NCBI GenBank assembly: GCA_965220875.1
Contig: OZ244849.1
Span: forward strand, 1,302,001-1,366,000
Origin: WTFY01 sp965220875
Lineage (GTDB): Bacteria > Pseudomonadota > Gammaproteobacteria > UBA4575
Direction of reading: 5' to 3'
Length of the DNA stretch: 64,000 nucleotides
In this document: positions 7,842 through 16,727 of the stretch, one piece after another
Layout: each line of letters starts with the position of its first letter
Numbering within the stretch: position 1 is the first letter of the stretch
Translations under genes and position numbers: made by a program
Notes under the pieces: generated by a model
The model's database searches: none
Seen by the model: only the letters and a program-made list of their open reading frames with translations
What the model was told of the DNA's origin: nothing

Positions 7842-8769
7842 ACAACCCCAACCGAACGCGAAACAGGCAGCTTTCCCAGCCGGATTTCGAGACAAGAAAA
7901 ATATTGTTCCAATTCCTTATCGCAAAACCAGTGTTCAGCAATATGCCGGAGAAATGTCCGAGAAGGCAGTGCGGTCATACCTGCTGGGGAAAGAAGCGTA
8001 CCGGCGTACGGAATTTACTGTACTCAAGGGGGTTAACCAGGACTATGCAGTCGCTGCCATTCAAAGGTCGGATGATCAATCGCTGTTTTCAGAGATCACG
8101 CATGTTGAAATACTGGGCCTCCCTGAAAACTGTACTTACGTCAAGGACAGCAGTGTTGACTGCGCGAACCGGTCCGCCCTGGCGGCAGTTGCTTTTCGCA
8201 ATCAGGTAAAAAAAGACGGAATATGCATCGTTGAAGGCAAGTATGACCATATCAACTTCATATGCCGTCCTGACCCGCTCGTGCTGCAGGTACTGGAAGT
8301 CGAACCGCCTTCTCCGCCAAAACTGTATGACATGGTAGTCCAGGCATTGGGTTATGCCGACTTGCCTCCCATTCGTGCTGAGCTCAAGACCATCGATGTG
8401 AGAGAGCTCTGCAACAGTGTCGATCCTGAATGTTACCTGCTGCCTTGTAGATCAGGCGGGATGGACCAGCTGCAAAAGCCTGTATATTTCTTGGACGAGC
8501 GTCCCGGGCAACGCAAAAACTGGGTCTTGATAGGGTGCGAAAGAAGTCTCCAGTTTCACCGGCACTATTATGGAGATGAGCCACCCCAGGTCGAGATGTG
8601 TCCACGCAAGCTTCGACAAGAATCTGCAGTGCCCACACTGTTGAAGTGTTGCTTGCTCGAATTCGGAATTGAAAGGGATGGGGACGTGATGGTGGTTCCT
8701 TGGGGTGCTGAACTTGCCATGGTGGAACAGGCTTTGCGGGAAATTTCGAGCGAGGTTGAGTATGTTTAA
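7825..8769 (+). CDS. Unrecognised 314-residue protein of the CoM operon
   Basis: I do not recognise this protein. It is soluble, with no signal peptide or membrane helix and no obvious Rossmann or P-loop motif. Notable stretches are IVEGKYDHINFICRPDPL (135-152), CYLLPCRSGG (203-212) and LIGCERSLQFHRHYYG (235-250). Several cysteines (103, 113, 134, 147, 196, 203, 208, 238) and the His cluster near 245 could bind metal or take part in redox chemistry. It overlaps subunit B by 17 bases and the phosphosulfolactate synthase gene by 8, so it is translated with the CoM-synthesis enzymes. It is a reasonable candidate for an unassigned step (such as a final reduction) or a scaffold, but no function can be claimed. 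Confidence 0.75.
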   Translation: MQQFVEQPQPNAKQAAFPAGFRDKKNIVPIPYRKTSVQQYAGEMSEKAVRSYLLGKEAYRRTEFTVLKGVNQDYAVAAIQRSDDQSLFSEITHVEILGLPENCTYVKDSSVDCANRSALAAVAFRNQVKKDGICIVEGKYDHINFICRPDPLVLQVLEVEPPSPPKLYDMVVQALGYADLPPIRAELKTIDVRELCNSVDPECYLLPCRSGGMDQLQKPVYFLDERPGQRKNWVLIGCERSLQFHRHYYGDEPPQVEMCPRKLRQESAVPTLLKCCLLEFGIERDGDVMVVPWGAELAMVEQALREISSEVEYV

Positions 8770-9646
8770 GTCAGCCTGGGACGGGATTCAGGTCATAAGT
8801 GAGCTCATGAAAGAGCGTGTAGAGCGGCCAAAAAATGTGGGGATGACCATGGTTATCGACACGTGTCTGGGGCCGCAGATGTTGCAGGACATGCTCCTGG
8901 TTTCGAACAAGTATATCGATCACTGGAAGTGCAGCTATGGGGTATCTGCCGTGATGCCGGCGGACATACTCCGTCAAATGCTCGACACCTTGAATCAGTA
9001 CAACATCAACACCTTTCCTGGAGGGACGTTGCTGGAGGCTGCGATTGTTCAGAAAAACTGTCAATCGTACATGCTGCGTGCCAAGGAGATTGGATTCCGC
9101 TCAGTTGAAATCTCGGACGGGACGATAACACTGCCCATCAAGCGCAGGCGTAACGCAATTTTGTGCGCGCTGGACAATGGACTGATTCCAATTACGGAGG
9201 TGGGTAAAAAAGATCCCGCAAAGCAGCCCGGTGCTGAAGAACTCGCAGACCTGATTCTGCAGGATTTATATTTTGGTGCTGAGTATGTCATTGTGGATGC
9301 AAGGGAATCCGGGCGCGCAATCGGTATCTTCGACCAGGATGGAGACCTGAAACTCGAATTATTTCAAAAAATCCTGTCGCTGGTCGGGCAAAAGACGGGA
9401 AAAGTCATTTGGGAAGCCCCCCTGAAAAAACAACAGGCCGCCCTGATCGAGCAAATGGGTCCAAATGTAAACCTCGGAAATGTAAGCCCCATGGACGTCT
9501 TGTCGTTGGAGTCATTGCGCCTGGGGCTTCAGTATGAATCCTTGAGAGAAGTTGCCGACGAGTCTACCCAGCGTGGAATGTGGGACCCTGACTCGGTAGA
9601 AGACTCCGGTACAACCGAAATACCAAAAATGTCTGCAAAGAAATGA
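8762..9646 (+). CDS. comA: Phosphosulfolactate synthase (ComA / XcbB1 type)
   Basis: A 294-residue TIM-barrel enzyme predicted to add sulfite to phosphoenolpyruvate giving (2R)-phosphosulfolactate, the first step of CoM synthesis. Recognisable ComA blocks are TMVIDTCLGP (29-38), FPGGTLLEAA (85-94), VEISDGTI (115-122), EVGKK (146-150) and the YVIVDARESG strand (175-184). Length fits the family, slightly above the archaeal average. ATG 8762 lies in the end of the previous gene (ATGTTTAA overlap) and begins MFKSAWDG; a longer in-frame extension to 8705 falls inside the upstream gene and is rejected. Bacterial homologues also occur outside CoM pathways (for example YitD-like proteins in spore formers). 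Here the flanking lyases and PLP enzyme argue for CoM. Confidence 0.88.
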   Translation: MFKSAWDGIQVISELMKERVERPKNVGMTMVIDTCLGPQMLQDMLLVSNKYIDHWKCSYGVSAVMPADILRQMLDTLNQYNINTFPGGTLLEAAIVQKNCQSYMLRAKEIGFRSVEISDGTITLPIKRRRNAILCALDNGLIPITEVGKKDPAKQPGAEELADLILQDLYFGAEYVIVDARESGRAIGIFDQDGDLKLELFQKILSLVGQKTGKVIWEAPLKKQQAALIEQMGPNVNLGNVSPMDVLSLESLRLGLQYESLREVADESTQRGMWDPDSVEDSGTTEIPKMSAKK

Positions 9647-11160
9647 GTGACGGATTTTCAGATTCCGATACTGTTTTAGGTACCGATGGCCGTTTATCAC
9701 AGCCCCCCGAAGAGATGCTGGTGACAAGCGCTTTCAGGAATGAGCTTCAGGCCCAGATGTGCCTGTCGGAAGAAATGAACTGGGCGGACATGGCACATGT
9801 GGTTGCATTGGTCGAGGCCAGGGTTATTGATAGAAAAGCAGGCGCTGACTTGTTGAATGCACTGCAGAAACTGCAGAAGAACCCGGCGGATTTCCAGCCT
9901 GACCCCAAATTCGGTGATTTATTCACGAATCGGGAAAACTGGCTGGCACAACACACGGGTGCAGCAGGCTGGTTATGTGCAGGAAGAGCGCGTAGAGAAA
10001 GCACTACGGTCGCTTATCACCTGGTCATAAAAAAGAACCTGCTCGATCTTGCCGTTGAAATAACCGCTTTCATCCGGGCAATGATGATGCAGGTGTCGAC
10101 GCACAAGGCATCCGTCATGCCGGATTACACGTACCTGCAGTCAGGGCAGCCGACAACATTCGGACATTATCTGCATTCATTTGTATTCATGCTGATGCGG
10201 GACCTGGCGCGCATCGAATCGCTTTTTGGAAGGGTCAACTGTTGTCCGGCCGGCTGCGGGGGCATCAACGGGTCAACCCTTCAGATTGACAGGGAAAAGC
10301 TGTCAGGTCTGCTAGGCTTTGCGAGGCCGGTCATGCATACAAGGGATGCAATGTGGCAGGCTGATATTTCCATCGAGACAGCATCCGTTTCGACTTCGGT
10401 TCTGGTTACGCTCGACCGCTTTTGCGAAGATGTGTTCTGTTTCGTGACGGAAGAATTCAACTATATCGAATTGCAGGATTCCTGTTCACGGGCCAGCAAG
10501 GTTATGCCGCAGAAAAAAAATCCGTATGCCTTGGCGTATGTTCGAGCGCTGGCGAACAAAGTGATTGGCATACAGAACATGGTTGTTGTGTCGCAACGCA
10601 CACCGACCGGGCAGGTTGATAACCGCTTGTTCTTGTACGGAGAGATTCCGTCCATGCTCAGGGAAAGCATAGAAGGCATTGGCTTGCTCACGAGAGTGGT
10701 GGAGGGATTGCAGTTTAACACTTCGAATGCAGCAAAAAGAACAAGGGAAAGCTGTGCTATGGCCACAGAGCTGGCTGAACAGATTTCAGTTGAAAACAAC
10801 CTGGATTATCGGACTGCCCACAAGATTGTCGGAAAAATCGTCCGTGAATTCACGCACCTTAAAAAGCATTTGTTCGAGTTGACGGAACTGGAACTGAATG
10901 AAGCTGCAGGCGATGTTGTGGGTCATCCGATTTCATGCTCCAGGCAGGTCCTCGATGCACTGGATTCTCCGGGTATTGCCATTGAGAAAAAGTCCGGCTT
11001 GGGGGGTACTTCTCAAGACAGGATCGAGGAGATGATCGAATGCAGTAAACAGGAGCTGAATCATTTTAAGGAATGGACAGGCACTGAACGGGAAAAAATA
11101 AGACAGGCGGAGAGTGCATTGTCACAACATGTACAGACCCTGATTCATCAAGCCCAATGA
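9643..11160 (+). CDS. Argininosuccinate-lyase-like aspartase/fumarase-family enzyme (XcbC1-like candidate)
   Basis: A 505-residue member of the aspartase/fumarase superfamily closest to argininosuccinate lyase. Superfamily regions are GRARRESTT (114-122), PDYTYLQSGQPTTFGHYL (160-177) and the signature SKVMPQKKNP (285-294) holding the mobile catalytic loop. It is followed by the second family-related lyase gene. In Xanthobacter autotrophicus Py2, XcbC1 of this superfamily eliminates phosphate from phosphosulfolactate to give sulfoacrylate. Position directly after the ComA homologue (ATGA overlap) makes that the leading assignment. An ordinary arginine-biosynthetic role is unlikely because no arginine genes are present and the family residues flanking the signature differ (SCSRASK in place of the usual TGSS/I). 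Confidence 0.78.
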   Translation: MSDGFSDSDTVLGTDGRLSQPPEEMLVTSAFRNELQAQMCLSEEMNWADMAHVVALVEARVIDRKAGADLLNALQKLQKNPADFQPDPKFGDLFTNRENWLAQHTGAAGWLCAGRARRESTTVAYHLVIKKNLLDLAVEITAFIRAMMMQVSTHKASVMPDYTYLQSGQPTTFGHYLHSFVFMLMRDLARIESLFGRVNCCPAGCGGINGSTLQIDREKLSGLLGFARPVMHTRDAMWQADISIETASVSTSVLVTLDRFCEDVFCFVTEEFNYIELQDSCSRASKVMPQKKNPYALAYVRALANKVIGIQNMVVVSQRTPTGQVDNRLFLYGEIPSMLRESIEGIGLLTRVVEGLQFNTSNAAKRTRESCAMATELAEQISVENNLDYRTAHKIVGKIVREFTHLKKHLFELTELELNEAAGDVVGHPISCSRQVLDALDSPGIAIEKKSGLGGTSQDRIEEMIECSKQELNHFKEWTGTEREKIRQAESALSQHVQTLIHQAQ

Positions 11161-12509
11161 CCTCGTTATTCGCAGAATCTTCCATCTATCAGAATTCCTG
11201 GAGTACGGAATCCTTACGGAAGATCTTTGATGAAAAATCAAGAATCAGGACCTGGCTTGAAATATTGGGTGTCTTGGCAGAAGTCCAATCGGAATTTGGT
11301 TTGATACCGGAATCAGCCGGGCACGCAATCAGGGAATTCTGCAACCGAACTGAGATCGATGATGGATTACTCCACGACACCAGGGAAGGATTTGAACAAA
11401 GCGGGCATTCCATGCAGGGTTTCATCAATGCCCTGGCAAAGCGTGGAGACGAGGATGTAAAAAACTGGCTGTATTACGGCGCGACGGTACAGGATGTGAC
11501 CGACACTTGGTTTTCCATCGTCTTGAGGGATGCCAGGGAACAGTTCCTGATGGATATCAATGCAATATGTTCCATTGCCAAAAATCTCATGCGTACACAT
11601 CGCGACACGATCATGCCGGGGCGTACGCATGGACAGCACGGGTTGCCCATAACATTCGGATTCAAGGTTGCGAACTGGGCGTGCGAGCTGGACCGCCATC
11701 GGACTCGGTTGTCGCAACTGGGTAATCGAATGGACGAGGGCCAGTTATGCGGAGGTGTCGGTTCACTTTCATCGCTGGACCGCTGCGGTCTGGAAGTTCA
11801 AAAGGAATTTTGCAGTCGCCTCGGATTGCGTGATCCCATGATCTCCTGGACTTCAAGCCGGGATGTGTTTGCGGAATGGGGTCAGGTACTGGTGCTGATC
11901 ACTGGAACTGCGGATCGTATTGGTCATGAAATCTATAACCTGCAAAGAACGGAAATCGCAGAACTCATCGAGGTTTCGCCTATCGAAACGGTAGGCAGCA
12001 TCACGATGCCGCACAAACAAAATCCGGAAATCTCCGAGCACTTGGGGACACTTGCCCGGGTCACCCGTCATAATGCGGCGATTCTTCTTGAAGGCCTAGT
12101 CACGGACCATGAACGGGATGGCCGGTCCTGGAAAAGTGAATGGTATGTCTTGCCGCTGATCACTTTGGTATCGGGCAAATCTCTGGAGTTATTGAAACTG
12201 ATCTTGTCAAACCTGAAAGTCCAGACAGGCAAAATGCAAAAAAATCTGGAAATCAGCGGCGAACAGGTTTTTTCGGAAGGCGTAATGCTGGCGTTAGCTA
12301 AAAAGCTGGGGAAAAACCAGGCCCAGAAAATCGTCTACAAGGAAGCTATGAATGCGCGCAAGAAAGGCATTTCATTCAGAGAGGCTGTTTTGAGTAACCC
12401 TCAGATTTCATCCAGTCTGGGTGCTGAAGAGATTGACGGGATTTTCCAATATGAAAATTGTTTGGGCCTGTGCACTGCGATGGTGGACCGGGTGTTGGAA
12501 AAAATATGA
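11157..12509 (+). CDS. Adenylosuccinate-lyase-like aspartase/fumarase-family enzyme (XcbD1-like candidate)
   Basis: A 450-residue second superfamily member, of the adenylosuccinate lyase / carboxymuconate cycloisomerase branch. Motifs are GATVQDVTDT (108-117), PGRTHGQHGLPITFG (154-168) and the signature GSITMPHKQNP (280-290). It overlaps the preceding lyase by 4 bases and the PLP enzyme gene by 4 bases. In the bacterial CoM pathway a second aspartase/fumarase member (XcbD1) acts after XcbC1; the published route includes decarboxylation and thiolation, and I am not certain which one this protein performs. Purine synthesis is unlikely given the context. Confidence 0.78.
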   Translation: MTSLFAESSIYQNSWSTESLRKIFDEKSRIRTWLEILGVLAEVQSEFGLIPESAGHAIREFCNRTEIDDGLLHDTREGFEQSGHSMQGFINALAKRGDEDVKNWLYYGATVQDVTDTWFSIVLRDAREQFLMDINAICSIAKNLMRTHRDTIMPGRTHGQHGLPITFGFKVANWACELDRHRTRLSQLGNRMDEGQLCGGVGSLSSLDRCGLEVQKEFCSRLGLRDPMISWTSSRDVFAEWGQVLVLITGTADRIGHEIYNLQRTEIAELIEVSPIETVGSITMPHKQNPEISEHLGTLARVTRHNAAILLEGLVTDHERDGRSWKSEWYVLPLITLVSGKSLELLKLILSNLKVQTGKMQKNLEISGEQVFSEGVMLALAKKLGKNQAQKIVYKEAMNARKKGISFREAVLSNPQISSSLGAEEIDGIFQYENCLGLCTAMVDRVLEKI

Positions 12510-13498
12510 GCACCCAAGCGCTCGTATCAAATGACTTGCAAAAATTTCCCCGTTGCGAGCTTGCACGATTTCCTACTCCTTTGCAGCGCTTTAAAAACCT
12601 GGAAAAAAACATCAATAACGTTGAGCTGTGGGTCAAACGCGATGACCTGATTGATTTTGGTTACGGAGGAAATAAAGTCAGGGCGCTTGAATACATCGTG
12701 GCCGATGCATTGAAGAGCGGGTCAAAGACACTGATCACGGGTGCAAGTGCACAGTCCAACCATGTACGTGCAACGGCAGCAGCGGCCGCTTATCTGAACC
12801 TGAACTGTATCGCCATCTATTGGGGCAGCCCCCCGAAAGAAGTCAAAGGCAATTATTACCTGACCAGGTTGCTGGGAGCGGAAACCCGGTTTACACACGA
12901 TACTGATCGAAGCTCGGTAGATACGATGATCCGGCTTGTCGAGCAGGAACTGATGCATAGTGGTGCCTTTCCTTATTCCATCCCGCGGGGAGGAGCGTGC
13001 GCACTAGGGGTCATCGCCCACATGCATGCGGCGCAGGAATTGTTGGAGCAGTGCCAGGATAAGGAAATAAATGTCGATCTCGTAACGCTTGCAGTGGGTT
13101 CCGGGGGAACGATAGCAGGCTGGATACTTGCGCAGACCCTCCATGGCCATCCCTGGCGAATCGAAGGCTTTACTGTGAGTCGACCCGCCAGGGAATTAAC
13201 GGATATCGTTCGTAATTTGGTACAACAGGCCGCTATATTGTTAAATGTTACCCTGAACATAAATTTGGATGAGATTGTGATCCATGACGGCTATATTGGT
13301 GATGGCTACGGGATACCAAGCATTGAAGGAAATGAAACCATTAAAGAGGTTGCAACCAGGCAGGGTGTTTTTTTTGATCCGACATATACGGGGAAGGCTT
13401 TTGCCGGATTTTCGGACTTTATGAAAAATGGTCACTACGAGGGCGTCCAGACAGCCGTGTTCCTGCATACGGGAGGAGAGCCCGTCTTGTTTGCCTAG
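12506..13498 (+). CDS. PLP-dependent D-cysteine desulfhydrase-family enzyme (XcbE1-like candidate)
   Basis: A 330-residue fold-type II PLP enzyme of the ACC deaminase / D-cysteine desulfhydrase family. VKRDDLIDFGYGGNKVRALE (43-62) carries the PLP lysine Lys57. ASAQSNHVRATAAAAA (80-95) is the phosphate/carboxylate-binding helix. LAVGSGGTIAGWILA is the phosphate-cup glycine loop. Start ATG 12506 overlaps the previous stop (ATGA); an earlier in-frame start at 12458 would lie within the lyase gene. XcbE1 of Xanthobacter belongs to this family, and the bacterial pathway includes a PLP-dependent sulfur-transfer step, so delivery of the thiol sulfur from cysteine is the likely role. Confidence 0.8.
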   Translation: MSTQALVSNDLQKFPRCELARFPTPLQRFKNLEKNINNVELWVKRDDLIDFGYGGNKVRALEYIVADALKSGSKTLITGASAQSNHVRATAAAAAYLNLNCIAIYWGSPPKEVKGNYYLTRLLGAETRFTHDTDRSSVDTMIRLVEQELMHSGAFPYSIPRGGACALGVIAHMHAAQELLEQCQDKEINVDLVTLAVGSGGTIAGWILAQTLHGHPWRIEGFTVSRPARELTDIVRNLVQQAAILLNVTLNINLDEIVIHDGYIGDGYGIPSIEGNETIKEVATRQGVFFDPTYTGKAFAGFSDFMKNGHYEGVQTAVFLHTGGEPVLFA

Positions 13499-13513
13499 AT
13501 ACGGGATCCACAC

Positions 13514-14959
13514 ATGACAGAAGCCAAAAATACAAATATTCCTGATTCGCAGACAAGTGCAGTGCCGGCAGACACCCATGAGCGCGAAATTTTGGAATTG
13601 GTAGAGAATGCCAGGTCTGCGCAATCGCAGATCAATTCCTATACGCAAGAACAAGTCGATGAACTGGTGACATCAATTGCCTGGAGCGTTATCAAGAACA
13701 GGGAAGAGCTGGCACGCATGGCGGTTGATGAGGGTGAGTTTGGAAATTACGCTGACAAGGTAGCCAAAATCTACAATCGCGTAACAGGGACACTGGCGGA
13801 TATGCGTTCCGTCAGGACTGTTGGCATGATTGAGGATGACCCTGAGACCGGAATTACAAAGTTCGCCAAACCCGTAGGCGTCATTGGCGCACTCATTCCG
13901 GCGACAGGTCCCGATGCAACGCCGCCTGTCAAGGCTTTGGGCGCGATCAAGGCAAGAAACGCGTTGATCGTAGCGCCACATCCCAGGACAGAAAGAAGTT
14001 CGGCCAGAGTCGTCGAATGCATACAGGAAGGCTGCACCCGCGTTGGTGCCCCTGAAGACTTGGCACAGGTCATCACCAGCCCTTCAATTCAAAAAACAAA
14101 AGTGCTGATGGAAAATGTGGACCTCATCGTGGCAACGGGGGGCCTGGGCATGGTGAAAGCCGCATACAGCTCAGGGAAACCTGCCTATGGAGTAGGGGTA
14201 GGGAATTCGGTGCATATAGTGGATGAAACCGCAGACCTTGACGATGCCGCGGACATGATAGCCAAGGCGAAGACATTTGATTATGCGACAAGCTGTCTGG
14301 CAGATAACGCCATAGTGGTTCATCAGGATGTCTACGAAGTACTGGTAAACAGGTTGACAGAGCTGGGCGGTTATTTATGTGATAAGGCGGAGAAAAGCCG
14401 CCTTGAAAAAGTCATGTGGCCAAAAGGTGCCCATATCCCGTCTCCTGAAGTGATTGCGAAATCTGCAGAGTCAATTGCAAGGAAGGCACAAATCGATATT
14501 CCGCCTGGCAAAAGCTTTCTGTTGGTAGAAGAAACCGGAACTGGAGAAGGCCATCCGTTCTCTGGAGAAAAACTATCCGTTGTACTGGCCGTCTATCAGT
14601 ATTCGGAAAAAATTGAAAATGCAGTGGCTATCGTAAACAGCATCACGGATTATCAGGGCCTGGGACATACATGCGGAATACATTCACAATCCGAAGCAAA
14701 CATCAGCCATGTTGCGTTGAATACGAAAACGGCAAGAGTGATCGTGAATCAAAATCTTAATGAAGGAGCCGGCAGCCCCAGAAACGGACTCCCCTATACC
14801 TTGTCACTTGCCTGCGGGACATGGGGAGGGAATATCACGACCGAAAATGTCAATGTCAGAAATTTTATGAACGTAACCTGGGTTTCACGTCCGGTACATC
14901 CTCGTGCATTTGACGAAGAGGGGCTGTTTGAAGATTATTGGAACAAATATGGCAAGTAG
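13514..14959 (+). CDS. CoA-acylating aldehyde dehydrogenase (SauS/EutE-like)
   Basis: A 481-residue acylating aldehyde dehydrogenase. The N-terminal half has KPVGVIGALIPATGPDATPP (119-138), typical of EutE, AdhE-N and sulfoacetaldehyde dehydrogenase (SauS) proteins. The catalytic nucleophile is Cys261 in ATSCLADN. GVGVGNSVHIVDE and NEGAGSPRNGLPYTLSLACG are also characteristic of the acylating group. These enzymes oxidise an aldehyde with NAD(P)+ and transfer the acyl group to CoA. In this operon the aldehyde could be the oxidised CoM conjugate formed by the neighbouring oxidoreductase, or sulfoacetaldehyde. It lies 15 bases after the PLP gene and 45 before the GMC gene. Confidence 0.85.
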   Translation: MTEAKNTNIPDSQTSAVPADTHEREILELVENARSAQSQINSYTQEQVDELVTSIAWSVIKNREELARMAVDEGEFGNYADKVAKIYNRVTGTLADMRSVRTVGMIEDDPETGITKFAKPVGVIGALIPATGPDATPPVKALGAIKARNALIVAPHPRTERSSARVVECIQEGCTRVGAPEDLAQVITSPSIQKTKVLMENVDLIVATGGLGMVKAAYSSGKPAYGVGVGNSVHIVDETADLDDAADMIAKAKTFDYATSCLADNAIVVHQDVYEVLVNRLTELGGYLCDKAEKSRLEKVMWPKGAHIPSPEVIAKSAESIARKAQIDIPPGKSFLLVEETGTGEGHPFSGEKLSVVLAVYQYSEKIENAVAIVNSITDYQGLGHTCGIHSQSEANISHVALNTKTARVIVNQNLNEGAGSPRNGLPYTLSLACGTWGGNITTENVNVRNFMNVTWVSRPVHPRAFDEEGLFEDYWNKYGK

Positions 14960-15004
14960 GAATTAGTCGTCTAGAGTTTATCGGCTATACATAGGGCACA
15001 TATC

Positions 15005-16510
15005 ATGAAACATTACGAGCTAGGGACCATAGAAGACCTGAAAAATTCTACCCGGTTAAAACGGGAGAGTTTTGATGAAAGCCGTTTGAAGAGAAGACAT
15101 CCTTCACCGATCAAGCCAGTACAGAACATCATGGAGCTGGCCGATGATATCAACAGCAAGAAATATGATGCCGTAATCGTTGGAAGTGGTCCGGGAGGAT
15201 CCGCTGTTGCAAGAGAATTGGCGAGGGCAGGAAAGAAAGTAGTCGTACTGGAATACGGAAAAGATCATCGAAGCAAATGGTATTACGGAACCGTCGCGGG
15301 ACCTTTTATCTACACCGAAAAGCGTGGCTTTCTAAAATCCAAGGAAGGGGTCACGATTGTTCGCCCGATGCTTACCGGGGGGGCAACCAACATGTTTGCA
15401 AGCGCGGCCTCAGGCCCTCCATCCTGGTGGCTTGATAAAACGGGCGTGGACATAGAGTCTGAAGTCAACGAAACCATTGATGAGCTTCAGATCGAGGCGT
15501 TACCCGAAGAACACACTGGCACTGCATCACAGCGGATTGGGGAAGCGGGCAGGGACCTGGGCATGGACTGGGTGCCCCAGGCAAAATTCATTCATCCAAA
15601 ACGGTGTTACGCTGGATTGGATTGCGGTGACAAATGCATGTTTGGCTGTCGATGTGGAGGCAAGTGGACGGCAAACGATTATCTGGATCAGGCCATCGAG
15701 GCCGGGGCGTCCGTTATTACCGAGTGCAACGTTCACAATGTCGAGACTGAAGATGGCGTGGCAACCGGAGTATGTGCCGAGGTTCACGGGAAAAGATTCA
15801 GGCTGAATGGCGAGGTCGTTATTGTTTGTGCCGGAGGAATTGGCACCCCCAGGATTTTACAGAATTCAGGCATTCACAATGCCGGGGATGCACTGGGCGT
15901 GGATACTACATTTGTTGTATACGGTGTCATCAAGGAGAAAGGAAATACGGGTGACCCGCCGATGACGATCAGCTACTGTGACGATGAGAATGGTTTGATG
16001 TATTCGACCCTCACCCAGCCGTTTGGACTGTTTGCGCTGACCCAGTATTACAAGGGTTGGAGGCATTTAAGGAAAGTGCCCAAGTTTCCGCGCATGCTGG
16101 GCATCATGGTCAAGATAAAGGAAGGCCTTAAAGGCTACGTGGCACCCGATGGACAGATCAGTATGCCCTTGTTGCATGATGATCACATCCGGGCAAATAT
16201 CGGGTTCAGTACCGGCAAAAGCATTCTTATAAAAGCGGGATGTGATCCGAACACTATTTTCTGGAACCCTCCAAGAGGAACACACCCCTGTGCAACGGTA
16301 CGTATAGGCGATCACCTGGATTCCAATCTGAAAACTTTCGCATTCGATAACTTGTATGTCTCGGATGCAAGCACTTTCCCGTTACCCCTGGTACGTCCTC
16401 CGACGCTTACGATCATCGGGCAGAGCAAGAGGTTGGCAAAGCATCTTATCGGAACCAAACTCGGAGACGCTCGAATCAAGAAAGAGGAAAATGTGGCATT
16501 GGCACAATAA
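15005..16510 (+). CDS. GMC-family FAD-dependent alcohol oxidoreductase
   Basis: A 501-residue glucose-methanol-choline oxidoreductase. The FAD-binding motif VIVGSGPGGSAVARE occupies 58-72. A Cys-rich block follows (Cys201, 207, 211, 215, 217 within the region starting RCYAGLDCGDKC), as in bacterial GMC members that carry a CxxC-type segment before the substrate domain. The C-terminal blocks are HPCATVRIGD and YVSDASTFPLPLVRPPTLTI, containing the conserved substrate-side His of the first block. No signal peptide is seen, so it is probably cytoplasmic. Predicted to oxidise an alcohol to an aldehyde or ketone, plausibly a hydroxyalkyl-CoM feeding the adjacent aldehyde dehydrogenase. It is the last closely spaced gene of the operon. 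Confidence 0.82.
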   Translation: MKHYELGTIEDLKNSTRLKRESFDESRLKRRHPSPIKPVQNIMELADDINSKKYDAVIVGSGPGGSAVARELARAGKKVVVLEYGKDHRSKWYYGTVAGPFIYTEKRGFLKSKEGVTIVRPMLTGGATNMFASAASGPPSWWLDKTGVDIESEVNETIDELQIEALPEEHTGTASQRIGEAGRDLGMDWVPQAKFIHPKRCYAGLDCGDKCMFGCRCGGKWTANDYLDQAIEAGASVITECNVHNVETEDGVATGVCAEVHGKRFRLNGEVVIVCAGGIGTPRILQNSGIHNAGDALGVDTTFVVYGVIKEKGNTGDPPMTISYCDDENGLMYSTLTQPFGLFALTQYYKGWRHLRKVPKFPRMLGIMVKIKEGLKGYVAPDGQISMPLLHDDHIRANIGFSTGKSILIKAGCDPNTIFWNPPRGTHPCATVRIGDHLDSNLKTFAFDNLYVSDASTFPLPLVRPPTLTIIGQSKRLAKHLIGTKLGDARIKKEENVALAQ

Positions 16511-16727
16511 GCCTGCATGCAATTTTTCATGCCTTAAATCATCTATACAAAATAATCGGAAGAGCTGGAATTAATCGGCTTGAAACCATGTCCCTTTGTA
16601 CGAAGGGCGGTGATCGTTTTAAATCATAAAAACATAAATTATAAAATCACAGGTTTCGACGGACACCTGTCATCTCGTATTAGCTAGAAATCAGCTAGAA
16701 AAACTCGACTCTAAAAAACTTTCTTTT
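16511..16727 (+). promoter_or_regulatory. Intergenic region with inverted and direct repeats ahead of the MFS gene
   Basis: Non-coding, A+T-rich. It contains an inverted repeat ACAGGT/ACCTGT at 16649-16654 and 16665-16670, and a direct repeat AGCTAGAAA at 16682-16690 and 16693-16701. These could bind a regulator of the transporter gene. No clear U-tract terminator for the upstream operon is seen, so read-through is possible. Confidence 0.3.

Noticed and set aside
9643..12509. Arginine and purine biosynthesis lyases (argH and purB)
   Set aside because: Two adjacent overlapping superfamily members between a ComA homologue and a PLP enzyme, with no other arginine or purine genes, fit CoM synthesis better.
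8762..13498. Methanogen-type CoM pathway or transfer from an archaeon
   Set aside because: Archaeal ComB, ComC and ComDE homologues are absent; the lyase and PLP families match the bacterial route instead.
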